Source: Corynebacterium occultum (lineage in GTDB: Bacteria; Actinomycetota; Actinomycetes; Mycobacteriales; Mycobacteriaceae). Taken from it: a stretch of 64,000 nt of DNA. Of the stretch, positions 45,491-54,509 are shown one piece after another; position 1 is the stretch's first letter; each line of letters starts with the position of its first letter. A model generated the notes under the pieces. The model did no database searches. It was not told where the DNA came from and worked only from the letters and a program-made list of their open reading frames with translations. Both the position numbers and the translations under genes were made by a program. Where the stretch lies: contig NZ_CP046455.1 of NCBI RefSeq assembly GCF_009734425.1, forward strand, positions 2,852,001 through 2,916,000, in the 5' to 3' direction.

Positions 45491-46477
45491 TCAACCCAGG
45501 GCGGGCACCACATAGACCGCCATGACGATGCAGGCGACCCAGGCCAGTGCCAGGACCTGCAGCACGCGGTCCGTCAGTGCCAGTTCATCCGGGGCACCAC
45601 CCTGACCACGGTCCACATCTGCGGCGAAGCGCAGGATGGCGATGGTGAAGGGCACCATGGAGATCTGATACCAGATGCTGGCTGCTCCCCCGGAGTCATT
45701 GGAGAGCTGGAAACCCCAGAGTGCGTAGGACATAACCACCGCGGTGGCCGCCAGGGTCCAGACGAAGCGCAGGTAGGTGGGGGTGTAACCCTGCAGGGAG
45801 CGGCGGATCTTCGCCCCGGTACGCTCCGCGAGCAGCATCTCGGCATAGCGTTTACCGGCCGCCATGAAGAGCGAACCGAAGGCGGCGACCAGCAGGAACC
45901 ACTGGGAGAGCTCAATGCCGGCGGCCACACCACCGGCCATGGCGCGCAGCATGAAACCGGAGGATACCAGGGCGATGTCGATCACAGGCTGGTGCTTCCA
46001 GCCAAAGCAGTAGCCCAGCTGCAGGGCGATGTAGACGGCGACGACGATCGCCAGGCCGGCCCCGGAGCTGGCCAGGAAGGCCAGGCCGATGGCGGCGATG
46101 ATCAGCACCACCGCCATGATGTAGGCCAGCTGGATGGGCAGCACCCCGGCCGCGATCGGGCGGAACCGCTTGGTGGGGTGGGCCCGGTCGGCGTCGACAT
46201 CGCGGGCGTCGTTGATCAGGTAGATCGAGGAGGCCGCGAGGCAGAAGGTGATGAACGCCAGCAGGACATCCAGCAGGGTCCGGGGATGGAAGAGAGCGTC
46301 GGCCCCGGCCGCCAGGGGGGCAGCCAGCACCAGGACGTTCTTGACCCACTGTTTGGGGCGCAGCGCCTTGAACATGCCGTCCGCTAGGTTCTTCGGCGGT
46401 TGGCGCTTCTTGTTGTCTTCAATTCCTTCGGTGTGCGGCTCGGGGCCGCCGAAGATACCGGGATGCTCAGTGGTCAT
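45491..46477 (-). CDS. ubiA: Decaprenyl-phosphate phosphoribosyltransferase
   Basis: A 328-residue UbiA-superfamily prenyltransferase that joins phosphoribosyl pyrophosphate to decaprenyl phosphate, first step to the arabinose donor. Nine helices; the metal-binding motif is INDARDVDAD, with the second Asp-rich loop near HQPVIDIALVSSGFM. It overlaps the PAP2 phosphatase gene by four bases. The homologue is Rv3806c. Confidence 0.95.
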   Translation of the reverse strand: MTTEHPGIFGGPEPHTEGIEDNKKRQPPKNLADGMFKALRPKQWVKNVLVLAAPLAAGADALFHPRTLLDVLLAFITFCLAASSIYLINDARDVDADRAHPTKRFRPIAAGVLPIQLAYIMAVVLIIAAIGLAFLASSGAGLAIVVAVYIALQLGYCFGWKHQPVIDIALVSSGFMLRAMAGGVAAGIELSQWFLLVAAFGSLFMAAGKRYAEMLLAERTGAKIRRSLQGYTPTYLRFVWTLAATAVVMSYALWGFQLSNDSGGAASIWYQISMVPFTIAILRFAADVDRGQGGAPDELALTDRVLQVLALAWVACIVMAVYVVPALG

Positions 46478-46980
46478 GCGGTGCGCCTCTCAATCTTTCT
46501 CACGACCTGGGCCGTGGCGGCACCCAGCGCCGCACCGCCGAGGACATCGGTCGGGTAGTGAACTCCCAGCACCATACGCGAGGCCATCATCAACGGCACG
46601 CCGGCCAGGGGCAGCGGAGTGCTGCTGAGATAGGCCAGGCTGAGCAGTGCCGCGGTGGTGGAGGTGGAGTGGGAGGAGGGGAAGGACAACCGGGAGGGGG
46701 TGCCTACACCGATCCGGATCCGCGGATCATGCGGCCGGGTCCGGCGCACCACCCGTTTGATCACCACGGAAGCCGCATGGCTGGTGAAGGCCGCAGCCCC
46801 CAGCGCCACCCACTCCCGCCGCCGCCGCTTATCGACGACCGCGCCTGCCGCACCCAGGGCGAGCCAACCTGCGGCGTGCTCCCCGAAGAAGCTCATGCCG
46901 CGGGCCACCGGGAGGATGCCGGGAGCTTCATAGAGCTTCTCCTGCACCTCCAGCAGAACCCTGATCTCAGGATTAGTCAT
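46474..46980 (-). CDS. PAP2 phosphatase (decaprenylphosphoryl-phosphoribose)
   Basis: A 168-residue PAP2-family membrane phosphatase with all three motifs: KRVVRRTRP, PSSHSTST and GVHYPTDVLGG. Place and family point to removal of the 5-phosphate from decaprenylphosphoryl-5-phosphoribose, as proposed for Rv3807c. It overlaps glfT2 by eight bases and ubiA by four, so glfT2, this gene and ubiA are one coupled operon. Confidence 0.9.
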   Translation of the reverse strand: MTNPEIRVLLEVQEKLYEAPGILPVARGMSFFGEHAAGWLALGAAGAVVDKRRRREWVALGAAAFTSHAASVVIKRVVRRTRPHDPRIRIGVGTPSRLSFPSSHSTSTTAALLSLAYLSSTPLPLAGVPLMMASRMVLGVHYPTDVLGGAALGAATAQVVRKIERRTA

Positions 46981-48967
46981 TGAAGATCTCTCCCCAGGAT
47001 TCGCGACTGGTCAGCTTCGGCTGGGCGGCGCGGTAGGCGGCGCGCATCTCGTCGAAACGCTCCCCCACCTCCTTCTGCAGGCGCAGGGTCTCCGCCAGCA
47101 GTTCCTTCGCTTGTGCCCGGTCCCGCTTGCGGTAGACCACGCCGTTATTGCCGGCGGTGGTCACCGTCACGCCATCAAGACGCGAGAGGGAGAACCAACG
47201 GGCCTCCGCCGGGGAGAGGTTGGTTTGCGGCACCTCATGGTGTGCCGGATCAGCCTGGGACAGGGAGTGCTTGAGTCCCTTCGCCAGCCAGGCCACCTTC
47301 TTGATCTTGGCCAGGCGGCCACCAATGTCCTTGGTGGGCACACCCGGCGCGCCGGAGGGTTTCGGTAGGTTCGCCGCAGAGGGGATGACCTGGGCGTCGG
47401 AGTATCCCTTGCGGATGGCGTTGATGCGCGGCAGGGAGGATTCGAGGATGTCGAAGAGCTGGTCGGGGCCGGCCAGGAAGTCCTTCATCGCCTCGATCTG
47501 GATGGCGAGGGTGGAGTACTCCAGGCACATGACGTGCTTGAAGGTGGACTTGCGCATGGACTTGAGCAGTCCCTCCACGGGGCCGTCGTGGTTGAGGGCG
47601 GCGACGATCAGGCGGTTGCGCAGGTGGAAGTAGGCCTGCCAGTCGATGGCATCATCCTTGTCACCCCAGGACATGTGCCAGATGGCCACGCCGGGCCAGG
47701 TGGCGGTGGGGAAACCGGCTTTGCCGGCACGCAGGGAGTATTCGGTGTCATCCCATTTGATGAACAGGGGCAGGGGCTGCCCGATCTGCTCGGCGACGAC
47801 GCGGGGAAACATGCACATCCACCAGCCGTTGTAGTCCACGTCGATGCGGCGGTGCAGGTCCCGGGAGTGCTTGGCGTCGGGGTCCTTCGCGTCGGCGGCG
47901 CTGCCCTGGTGGGACAGCGGGTATTCGGCGAAGTTGTGGTCGTAGTCGGAGTGGGGGGCCGCGGACCACATGAAGTCGGCGGGGTTGACGATCTCACCCA
48001 TGGAGCGCAGTTCGGCACGGTCCTGCAGGTTGAGCATCTGGCCGCCGACGATGATGGGGGACTTGGCGTAGCGGGCGACCTGGATGGCGCGCAGCACGGA
48101 GTCCGGTTCGATGGCGATGTCATCATCCATGTAGAGGATGTAGGGGCTCTTCGCTGCCCCGGCCGCACCTTGGCCGTCGACGCCCCCGAGGGCCTCGAAC
48201 ATGATGCGGGAGTAGCCGCCGGAACCACCCAGGTTGCCCTGGCGGAATTCGTGGAAGCGCTTCCCGAAGTGGGTGACCACGGCGTCATAACCGGGTTCAT
48301 CGGCGGGGTGCTTCGTGCCCTGGTCGGGCATGAGGACGGTGTCGATCGCGGCGTCGACAGTCGGGTCGGAGGCCAGGGCCTCCAGTGCGGCGACGGCGTC
48401 GGCGGGGCGGTTGAAGGTGGGGATGCCGATGGTGGCGCGGGCCTCGAAGGGACCGACCTCACTGCCGTCGGGCATGATCTGGGCGCCGGGGGCGCGGTCG
48501 GCGTACCAGCCGGCTTCGGTGACCTCAGTGTCGGTTTCGGCGGTCAGGTCGAACCAGAGCCAGCCGCCGTCCTCGAAGGGGGCCAGCGACAGGTCAAATT
48601 CGGCGATCCCGTCGCTGACCAGGGTGCCTTCGATGTTGACGCGGGTGCCGTCGATCTTGGAGCGGTAGACCTCCACCCGGGCGGTGCCTGAGATCTTCAG
48701 CTTCAGGATGATGCTGTCGAGCTGGGACCAGCGGCGCCAGTAGCTGGCGGGGAAAGCGTTGAAGTAGGTCTGGAAGCTCACCTCCGCACCGGCGGGGACA
48801 TTCACGCTGAAGCGGTCCGCCCAGGACAGCCGGTCGCGGTTGTGCTCGGCCTCGATCAGGTAGAGCATGCGCACGTCATGCGGTTCGCCGCGCTTGGGAA
48901 GCAGGATCCGCTGAAGCTGCTCCACTGCCTGTGACTGCGGTTCGCTGTCGCTCACGTTTGGTTCCAC
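46973..48967 (-). CDS. glfT2: Galactofuranosyltransferase GlfT2
   Basis: A 664-residue GT2 polymerase that builds the galactan from UDP-galactofuranose on a lipid-linked primer, alternating beta-1,5 and beta-1,6 links. The N-terminal beta-sandwich (about 1-165) precedes the GT-A domain with the D281-D283 metal motif (YMDDDIAIE), WDDTEYSLR and the His in WHMSWGDKDD. The GTG start at 48967 has AAAGG only two bases away; GTG 48955 is an alternative with wider spacing. It heads the galactan/arabinose-donor operon. Confidence 0.95.
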   Translation of the reverse strand: MEPNVSDSEPQSQAVEQLQRILLPKRGEPHDVRMLYLIEAEHNRDRLSWADRFSVNVPAGAEVSFQTYFNAFPASYWRRWSQLDSIILKLKISGTARVEVYRSKIDGTRVNIEGTLVSDGIAEFDLSLAPFEDGGWLWFDLTAETDTEVTEAGWYADRAPGAQIMPDGSEVGPFEARATIGIPTFNRPADAVAALEALASDPTVDAAIDTVLMPDQGTKHPADEPGYDAVVTHFGKRFHEFRQGNLGGSGGYSRIMFEALGGVDGQGAAGAAKSPYILYMDDDIAIEPDSVLRAIQVARYAKSPIIVGGQMLNLQDRAELRSMGEIVNPADFMWSAAPHSDYDHNFAEYPLSHQGSAADAKDPDAKHSRDLHRRIDVDYNGWWMCMFPRVVAEQIGQPLPLFIKWDDTEYSLRAGKAGFPTATWPGVAIWHMSWGDKDDAIDWQAYFHLRNRLIVAALNHDGPVEGLLKSMRKSTFKHVMCLEYSTLAIQIEAMKDFLAGPDQLFDILESSLPRINAIRKGYSDAQVIPSAANLPKPSGAPGVPTKDIGGRLAKIKKVAWLAKGLKHSLSQADPAHHEVPQTNLSPAEARWFSLSRLDGVTVTTAGNNGVVYRKRDRAQAKELLAETLRLQKEVGERFDEMRAAYRAAQPKLTSRESWGEIFND

Positions 48968-49408
48968 TGCCTTTCGAGGAGTCGACTAAAACAAGGGAAC
49001 CTGAAATTAGTTCCCGGCTAAAAATTCCGTCGTGGGGTAACCACGGCGGGATCCAACCCCTCAGCGTAGTTGTTTGAGCCCGAGGGGCCATTTCGGACAC
49101 GCAACCTGCGATGAAGAACACGTTGAAACTGGGATTTCGCTGATGAATCTGTGGGGGATCATGGGCTAGGGAGCCGCCGCCCCCGCTGGTCACGGCCGGA
49201 GACTGGTGGGCGGAGATGGTTTCTCCGGGGAACTCTGGGTGATGGTGTGGTTCGGGAAGTAATGTGTGCCACAGGAGTGCTTCGGCAGGTTCTCCGAGGG
49301 GGCCGGAATGTTTCACGGGAAACCCCGAAAATTCTCGCAACCTAACTTTCGGATAAATTTTAGAGGATCACACCATGGGACCCGGGTACCCCGGATACCC
49401 TCGGAACC
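48968..49408. other. Divergent intergenic region
   Basis: About 440 bases between glfT2 and the DUF5129-like gene. No gene, tRNA or large repeat is seen. It should carry both promoters; AGAGG with an ATG at 49375 and TACCCT at 49396-49401 lie at the plus-strand end. Confidence 0.5.
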
Positions 49409-50905
49409 ATGAAGCCGCTGTCCCAGACCTCGTCCCGGATGTCATTATCACAGCTTGCCGCCCTGCGCCTGGGACTTTCCCGGAGCCTCGCCCTGGGCGC
49501 GGTGGCCGGACTGGCCGCTGCCCCGATGCTCCTTGTGGGACTTGCCGGCACAGCCGGGGCTGGTGAACCGGTCCCCGCCGCGATCACCGCCGATGCCCCG
49601 GCAGATGAATCAGTGCTGGTCCGCTTCCATAATCCTGATGGGGAGCTCTCCCCCACCGATGAGGACTTCCTCCGGGACGGCACCCAGGCCATCGACCTTC
49701 CAGCCTCGGTGTCCGTGGTGGACTACATCATCCTCGGTGAAAATGATGACAACCTCAATGACACCATCGAGGAATACGGCAAGGAGCAGGCCCCGGAGAT
49801 CATCGCCGCCGATGACAATAAGTTCGCCCCGGGGCATCTGATCATCGCGGTGGGTCTGGACCCGAGCCGGATGGGCACCTACTGCGGTGATGATGTCTGC
49901 AATGAGCTGGGAATCTATGAGGATGGCAGGCTCGACGGCATTCTCGATGAGATGGAGGAACCGCTGCAGCAGGGCAATTGGGCAGCCGGCATGCTGGCCG
50001 GTGCCCAGGCTGCGGCCGACCCCACCGTGAAGCGGGAAGGTGGGGAAGTCAACGGCACCGCCGTGGCGGTGATCGCTTCCTCCGTTGTGGCCGCCGGTGG
50101 TGCCGCAACCGCGGCCGGTGTCATCTACAGCCAGAAGAAGAAGGCCCGGACCGCCCGGGAACGTTTCGGTCATGTCTCCGCCAACTACGGGCGGGTGGCC
50201 CAGGATCTGCAGGCCATCGACATCAGGGCGCACTCACTGAGCTCCCCGCTGGCGGATACCGAGTTGCGCAGCCAGTGGGAGGATGTGAAGGGTCGCTTCC
50301 TCAGCCTGCATCAGCAGATGGATTCCCTGGAGGGGCTGGACTCCCGATCCCCTGACAAGGAGTTCCGCAAGAAGGCGAAGGAGATCACCAGCGCCCATGA
50401 AACCGTCACCCAGATGGAGACCGCAGAGGAAAATATCGAGCTCCTGGCCAAGATGGAGCATGGTGATCCTGCCGTTCGGCAGCGTGAGCTGAGCAGCCTG
50501 CACGAGGATCTCCTCGAGGCCGAGGTCCGGGCCGAAGACGGGGCCCTGGCGCAGCGGCTGCGGGAACTGGACCAGAAGGTGCTGAACCTCCGTTCCGAGC
50601 TGCAGGCCCCGGACTTCATGGGCCGTTACTCGGATCTGCTCAAGGACGCCCAGATCCTCTTCAAGGCGGTGCAGGACAAGATGTACACCGATCTCAAGCG
50701 GAGCACCGAGCATGAGGTGCCCAGGCTCTATAACCAGGGGTGGCATCCGGGCTTCGGTTACAACAACTACGTTCCCTTCGCCATGATCTATTCCTGGCAC
50801 CAGGCGGATCACCAGGCTGCCCAGGCCGCTCAGTCGAGTTCCTCCTCGGCGAACACCAGCTTCTCCTCCGGCTTTGCGGGTGGCGGCGGTTCCCGGGGTT
50901 TCTAA
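49409..50905 (+). CDS. DUF5129-like secreted/membrane protein
   Basis: A 498-residue protein with a long N-terminal signal (hydrophobic about 23-50, AGTAGAGE), an extracytoplasmic alpha/beta domain (55-195) with VVDYIILGEND and HLIIAVGLDPSRMG resembling TPM/DUF5129, one helix (about 218-240) and a long Glu/Lys coiled coil (245-430) ending in a Ser/Gly-rich tail. Function is unknown. No ribosome site precedes ATG 49409; TACCCT ends seven bases upstream, so a leaderless start is possible. It opens the less conserved block between glfT2 and glf. Confidence 0.78.
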   Translation: MKPLSQTSSRMSLSQLAALRLGLSRSLALGAVAGLAAAPMLLVGLAGTAGAGEPVPAAITADAPADESVLVRFHNPDGELSPTDEDFLRDGTQAIDLPASVSVVDYIILGENDDNLNDTIEEYGKEQAPEIIAADDNKFAPGHLIIAVGLDPSRMGTYCGDDVCNELGIYEDGRLDGILDEMEEPLQQGNWAAGMLAGAQAAADPTVKREGGEVNGTAVAVIASSVVAAGGAATAAGVIYSQKKKARTARERFGHVSANYGRVAQDLQAIDIRAHSLSSPLADTELRSQWEDVKGRFLSLHQQMDSLEGLDSRSPDKEFRKKAKEITSAHETVTQMETAEENIELLAKMEHGDPAVRQRELSSLHEDLLEAEVRAEDGALAQRLRELDQKVLNLRSELQAPDFMGRYSDLLKDAQILFKAVQDKMYTDLKRSTEHEVPRLYNQGWHPGFGYNNYVPFAMIYSWHQADHQAAQAAQSSSSSANTSFSSGFAGGGGSRGF

Positions 50906-50943
50906 TTGCGCCCCCTGGCCAGAAACATCAGCGAGAAGATAAA

Positions 50944-50990
50944 GAAGGTGTGCCCCCAGAGACTTCCCCGGTCTCTGGGGGCACACCTTC
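50944..50990. terminator. Bidirectional terminator
   Basis: Perfect 20-base arms with a seven-base loop (50944-50963 and 50971-50990) between converging genes at 50905 and 51034. Confidence 0.85.
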
Positions 50991-51033
50991 CTTACATACA
51001 CCGTGTCGAGCTCTCCCCCAAGCTCTATTCGCC

Positions 51034-51678
51034 TCAGGCGGCGAGCATGGGCCTGGTGGCGTGCGCACTCAGCGGGATGCCCATCTCGAGGAGGAGGTCG
51101 AAGACCTTCATCTCGATGTCATCGCAGAGGTCACGGATATCCTCCAGGCTGACATCAAGATCATCCTGGAGATCCCAGCGGACATGACGTCGACCCGGGA
51201 AGTCCGGGGCGTCCTCGGCACCCATCAGGACGACTACTTCTGCCACCTCAAGGGCACGCTCCCCCTTGGCCGGCAGACGACGCTGCGGCGCTTCAAGACC
51301 CCGTTCATCGAGCACCCATTCCAGCTTGAGGTCGGCGGGATTCTCGGGGTGGACGGCGTCGGCGGTGGCAATGACCCCCTGATCGCTGAGCTTGAGGGCG
51401 GCAGCTGCAGCGAAGGCCGCCTGACTGGGACTGCCCGCACTGCTGAAGTGGATCCGCTTGCGCGGGGTACCGATGCGGCCGGAGGCCCAGATGTGGTCCT
51501 CGATGAGTTCCGCGGCATCACGGGCGATAAATACCGCGAGGAAGTTCGGGATCTTCGCGGTGGAGGTGTGTTCCGCGATCACACCTTCCAGAATGGAATC
51601 GATGGCCGTGGGAGCACAGGCATGTCCGTAACGACGGTAAAGATCCTGGCGTACGGTTTCAAATTTCTTGATCATCAT
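51034..51678 (-). CDS. Degenerate LMW-phosphatase / arsenate-reductase-like protein
   Basis: A 214-residue relative of the complete enzyme at 54510. Residues 1-65 form the three-helix N-domain (RQDLYRRYGHACAPTAIDSILEGVI); 72-205 follow the LMW-PTP/ArsC fold (VAEVVVLMGAEDAPDFPGRRHVRWDL). The phosphate-binding loop reads IHFSSAGSPSQ where the active paralogue has LFVCRRNAGRSQ, so the catalytic Cys and Arg are both lost, and the Asp-Pro of the acid loop is missing (WDLQDD versus WDVADP). The frame is intact, so it is a pseudoenzyme rather than a pseudogene. I start at ATG 51678, eight bases after AAGAAGG. Confidence 0.8.
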   Translation of the reverse strand: MMIKKFETVRQDLYRRYGHACAPTAIDSILEGVIAEHTSTAKIPNFLAVFIARDAAELIEDHIWASGRIGTPRKRIHFSSAGSPSQAAFAAAAALKLSDQGVIATADAVHPENPADLKLEWVLDERGLEAPQRRLPAKGERALEVAEVVVLMGAEDAPDFPGRRHVRWDLQDDLDVSLEDIRDLCDDIEMKVFDLLLEMGIPLSAHATRPMLAA

Positions 51679-51915
51679 GGTGATCACCTTCTTCTTTCTG
51701 ATGGGCGGGGAGAAAGGGATCTGAATTCAGATCTGGAAAACGCCGGTCGCTTTCTGGTCCCCATTTGTTCATCTGCCGTTAACCTTAACAGCTTCTCGGA
51801 GGCTTTGCAAACCATTTCCGCAGGTCGATGACCTGTAGGGAAAAGGGGAAAGAAAACTTCAGGTTAACGGTAGAGGAATTCAGTCCATTTCGGGCCGGGA
51901 CAGTTCAGAGCCCTG

Positions 51916-53271
51916 TCAGTTCAGACCGAGCACCGCACTGGCGATGCTGAAGTAGATGATCAGACCGGTGGCATCACAGAAGGTGGAGATGAAGGGGTTG
52001 GAGAACACCGCCGGATCCGCACCCACCCTCTTCGCGATCAGCGGCATGATGCCCCCGACCGCGGCTGCCATGGTGCAGATCGACAAGAGGGTCAGGCCGA
52101 TGACCACCCCGATCGCCACGCCATAGACCAGCCCGGCCACCACCAGACCGAGCACCCCGAGCACGAAACCAAGGGCGAATCCGACCCGCAACTCCCGCCA
52201 GGCCACCCGGGGCAGGTCGCGGACCCTGACAGAGCCGACCGCCAGGGCGCGGGTGACGGTGGTGGCGGCCTGGTTGCCAGTGTTTCCGGCTGCGCCGGTC
52301 AACAGCGGAATGAACAGCGCCAGCGCCACCACCTGGTTGAGGCGGTCCTCATAGAGTTCCAGCACCTGCACCGTCAGAATCGCCGAGACCGCCAGCACCA
52401 CCAGCCAGACCACGCGGCTCCGGGCCACCTTCCGGATCGGGACACTGAGATAGGACTGGTCGAGGGGTTCGGAGCCGGCGGTGCGTGCCGCATCCTCCTC
52501 ATCCTCGGCCGCCTGGATGGACATGGCGTCATCGACGGTGAGGATGCCGAGCAGTCGCTCCTCGGAATCCACGATGGGCATGGCCAGCAGACGGCTCTTC
52601 CGGAAGCGTCGGACCACATCCTCCCGCCCCTCCACCGCCTGGGCACGAATGGCCTTGTTGGAGATCTCCAGGACCTTCGCCGCCGGATCAGCGCCCAGGA
52701 GCTCACGCAGGCTGAGCACGCCCAGCAGTCGGCGGGTGCCGTCGACCACCGGCAGGACGTAGATGGTTTCGGGGCCGTCGATACGCTCCCGGACATATTC
52801 CCGGGCCTGGGCGACAGTGAGGTCCGCCGGCAATGCGAGCACCTCAGGCGACATATAACGGCCGATGGCATCCTTGGGGTAGCCCAGCAGGGAGGCCGTC
52901 ATCTGCTGTTCCTCATGGCTGAGCCCCCTCATCAACCGCTTGACCACAGTGGCGGGCAGCTCACCGAAGAGCAGGGCACGGTCATCCGGGTCCAGGTCGG
53001 TGACGATGGTGCTCAGCTGCTCCGTCTGCAGGGTCTCGATCAGCTGCGCCTGATGCACCGGGGAAGCCTGCGCGAACACCTGCAGTGCCTGCTCCTTGCT
53101 CAGCACCAGGAAGAGAATGGCACTCTCCGCCGGCGGAGTGGAGTCCATCAGATAGGCCAGTTCACTCTCCGGGAGGGACTGCACCTGCGCCGAGAGCTCC
53201 GCCAGCTTCTCCTCCGATGAGGGAGTACCTCGCAGTATCTTCCGGATCGCAGCCAGGGTGTCCACCGACAT
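51916..53271 (-). CDS. mgtE: Magnesium transporter MgtE
   Basis: A 451-residue Mg2+ channel. The N-domain (about 1-130) and tandem CBS domains (about 135-255) sense cytosolic Mg2+; five helices follow (285-451) with the pore motif TGAAGNTGNQAATTVTRAL and a late Asp in FCDATGLIIYFSIA. Length and order are standard. It stands alone, with 237 bases to the phosphatase-like gene and 67 to the PAP2 gene upstream. Confidence 0.95.
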   Translation of the reverse strand: MSVDTLAAIRKILRGTPSSEEKLAELSAQVQSLPESELAYLMDSTPPAESAILFLVLSKEQALQVFAQASPVHQAQLIETLQTEQLSTIVTDLDPDDRALLFGELPATVVKRLMRGLSHEEQQMTASLLGYPKDAIGRYMSPEVLALPADLTVAQAREYVRERIDGPETIYVLPVVDGTRRLLGVLSLRELLGADPAAKVLEISNKAIRAQAVEGREDVVRRFRKSRLLAMPIVDSEERLLGILTVDDAMSIQAAEDEEDAARTAGSEPLDQSYLSVPIRKVARSRVVWLVVLAVSAILTVQVLELYEDRLNQVVALALFIPLLTGAAGNTGNQAATTVTRALAVGSVRVRDLPRVAWRELRVGFALGFVLGVLGLVVAGLVYGVAIGVVIGLTLLSICTMAAAVGGIMPLIAKRVGADPAVFSNPFISTFCDATGLIIYFSIASAVLGLN

Positions 53272-53338
53272 TCCGCCTCCTCAGCAAAGTTTCCGACCCC
53301 AGCGAAGTCCTAAGGACCACAGGGGCAGTACATCCCCC

Positions 53339-53893
53339 TCAGGAGAGGGTGGCAACCACTTTCCGGCGGGGCAGAACAATGTGGCACAGCAACCACCAGC
53401 ACAGCCAGGCAACCACGATCCCCACCGCAGCGCCGGCCACAACATCACTGAACCAGTGTACCCCCAGGTAAAGGCGCTGTAGGGAAACCAGCAGGGCATG
53501 AAACCCGAGCAACCAGTTCACCCAGACCGGGGCGCCCAGCAGGACCAGTGCCGCGACCAGGGCCCAGGCCGCGGCGGCATGACCCGAGGGCATCGCAAAG
53601 GTGGCCTCCTCCACCAGCTGAAACTCCGCCGGCGGCCGGGGCCGGGCAATCGGCACCTTCAGAACATGGGTGATGGCGCTGGCCGCCCCCACCGCCAGCA
53701 GTGGATGGAACGCCTCCCCCACCCGTCCCGGGGTTCGCCAGCGAAGAAGCAGCACCGGGCCAAGCAAGAGCGCATAGATCACCATCCAGCGGGGTCGGGA
53801 GAGGTCCGCCCAAACCACCAACCCAGGCTCCCACCAGGGGTTCGACCACTCCCCTCGGAGCCCGATGAAGAATTCCCATATCGCCATGTCCAC
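53339..53893 (-). CDS. PAP2-family membrane phosphatase
   Basis: A 184-residue protein with five or six helices and the three PAP2 motifs: KVPIARPRPP, AMPSGHAAAAW and GVHWFSDVVAGA. It dephosphorylates lipid phosphates; an undecaprenyl-pyrophosphate or phosphatidic-acid phosphatase are both possible. It is not close to the arabinogalactan PAP2 at 46474 in sequence. The start may be GTG 53893 (GGA five bases upstream) or ATG 53887. Confidence 0.85.
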   Translation of the reverse strand: MDMAIWEFFIGLRGEWSNPWWEPGLVVWADLSRPRWMVIYALLLGPVLLLRWRTPGRVGEAFHPLLAVGAASAITHVLKVPIARPRPPAEFQLVEEATFAMPSGHAAAAWALVAALVLLGAPVWVNWLLGFHALLVSLQRLYLGVHWFSDVVAGAAVGIVVAWLCWWLLCHIVLPRRKVVATLS

Positions 53894-53945
53894 GGGGATC
53901 CAGGTTAGCCGGAGGGCAGCAGAGCCGGCCCCAGGGAACGCCGAA

Positions 53946-53973
53946 GGGCCACCAGCAATAATGCTGGTGGCCC
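53946..53973 (-). terminator. Hairpin after the N-domain gene
   Basis: Perfect 12-base arms around ATAA, 55 bases beyond the stop of the 54029 gene. The T-run is poor. Confidence 0.6.
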
Positions 53974-54028
53974 CTGATACTCGCCTGCCCTAAGTTATGG
54001 GGCGGTCAAGATCCTTAGCGGCAGCATA

Positions 54029-54286
54029 TTAGGCGGCGGTGCTGTAGTCAGTGTAAAGGTGGCTCAGGTCTGCGCCACGCTTGAGCTGGGAGACTACCTC
54101 GCGCTCAATGAGGACCTTGCGGAAGGCGCCAATGCCACCCTCGCGGTCAAACTCAGCTGCCACGGAATCAAGCAGTGCGTCGATCAGGTAGAACTCCACG
54201 GTGTCACCGAAACGGACGTGGAGGTCCTCACGCACGCTCCAAAGCTCGTCCTTGCGTGCGCCGGCGATATTGGTAATAGGGAACAT
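54029..54286 (-). CDS. Stand-alone three-helix N-domain protein
   Basis: An 85-residue protein consisting only of the three-helix bundle that precedes the phosphatase domain in the 51034 and 54510 proteins (VREDLHVRFGDTVEFYLIDALLDSVAAEF). Such N-domains are thought to dimerise, so it might bind its larger relatives. I start at ATG 54286, preceded by AGAGGGGG; an ATG at 54307 lies upstream. It has its own hairpin. Confidence 0.75.
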   Translation of the reverse strand: MFPITNIAGARKDELWSVREDLHVRFGDTVEFYLIDALLDSVAAEFDREGGIGAFRKVLIEREVVSQLKRGADLSHLYTDYSTAA

Positions 54287-54447
54287 GTCAGTTACCCCCT
54301 CTTTCATTCTGGTTCATCTTGGAGTGCTTTTCGTTAACCTTCCGTTTACCTTAACCCGATCGGCCCGGACTGGCAACCCATTTCCCCAGCTCGCACCCCC
54401 ACTTTTTTACATAAGCGCAGGTCAGAAGATATGAATATTAATCAGAA

Positions 54448-54470
54448 AAACCCCCTCTGGGAGGGGGTTT
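54448..54470 (-). terminator. Terminator of the arsC-like gene
   Basis: AAACCCCCTC and GAGGGGGTTT around TGG; a T-run continues on the minus strand (TTTTTCTG). Confidence 0.85.
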
Positions 54471-54509
54471 CGCCTGGACAACGGGAATGGGAGGGCCCAT
54501 CCGACAGGT

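Noticed and set aside
51034..51678. Pseudogene or frameshifted phosphatase
   Set aside because: The frame is intact over the whole family length with a good ribosome site and terminator; only active-site residues have changed.
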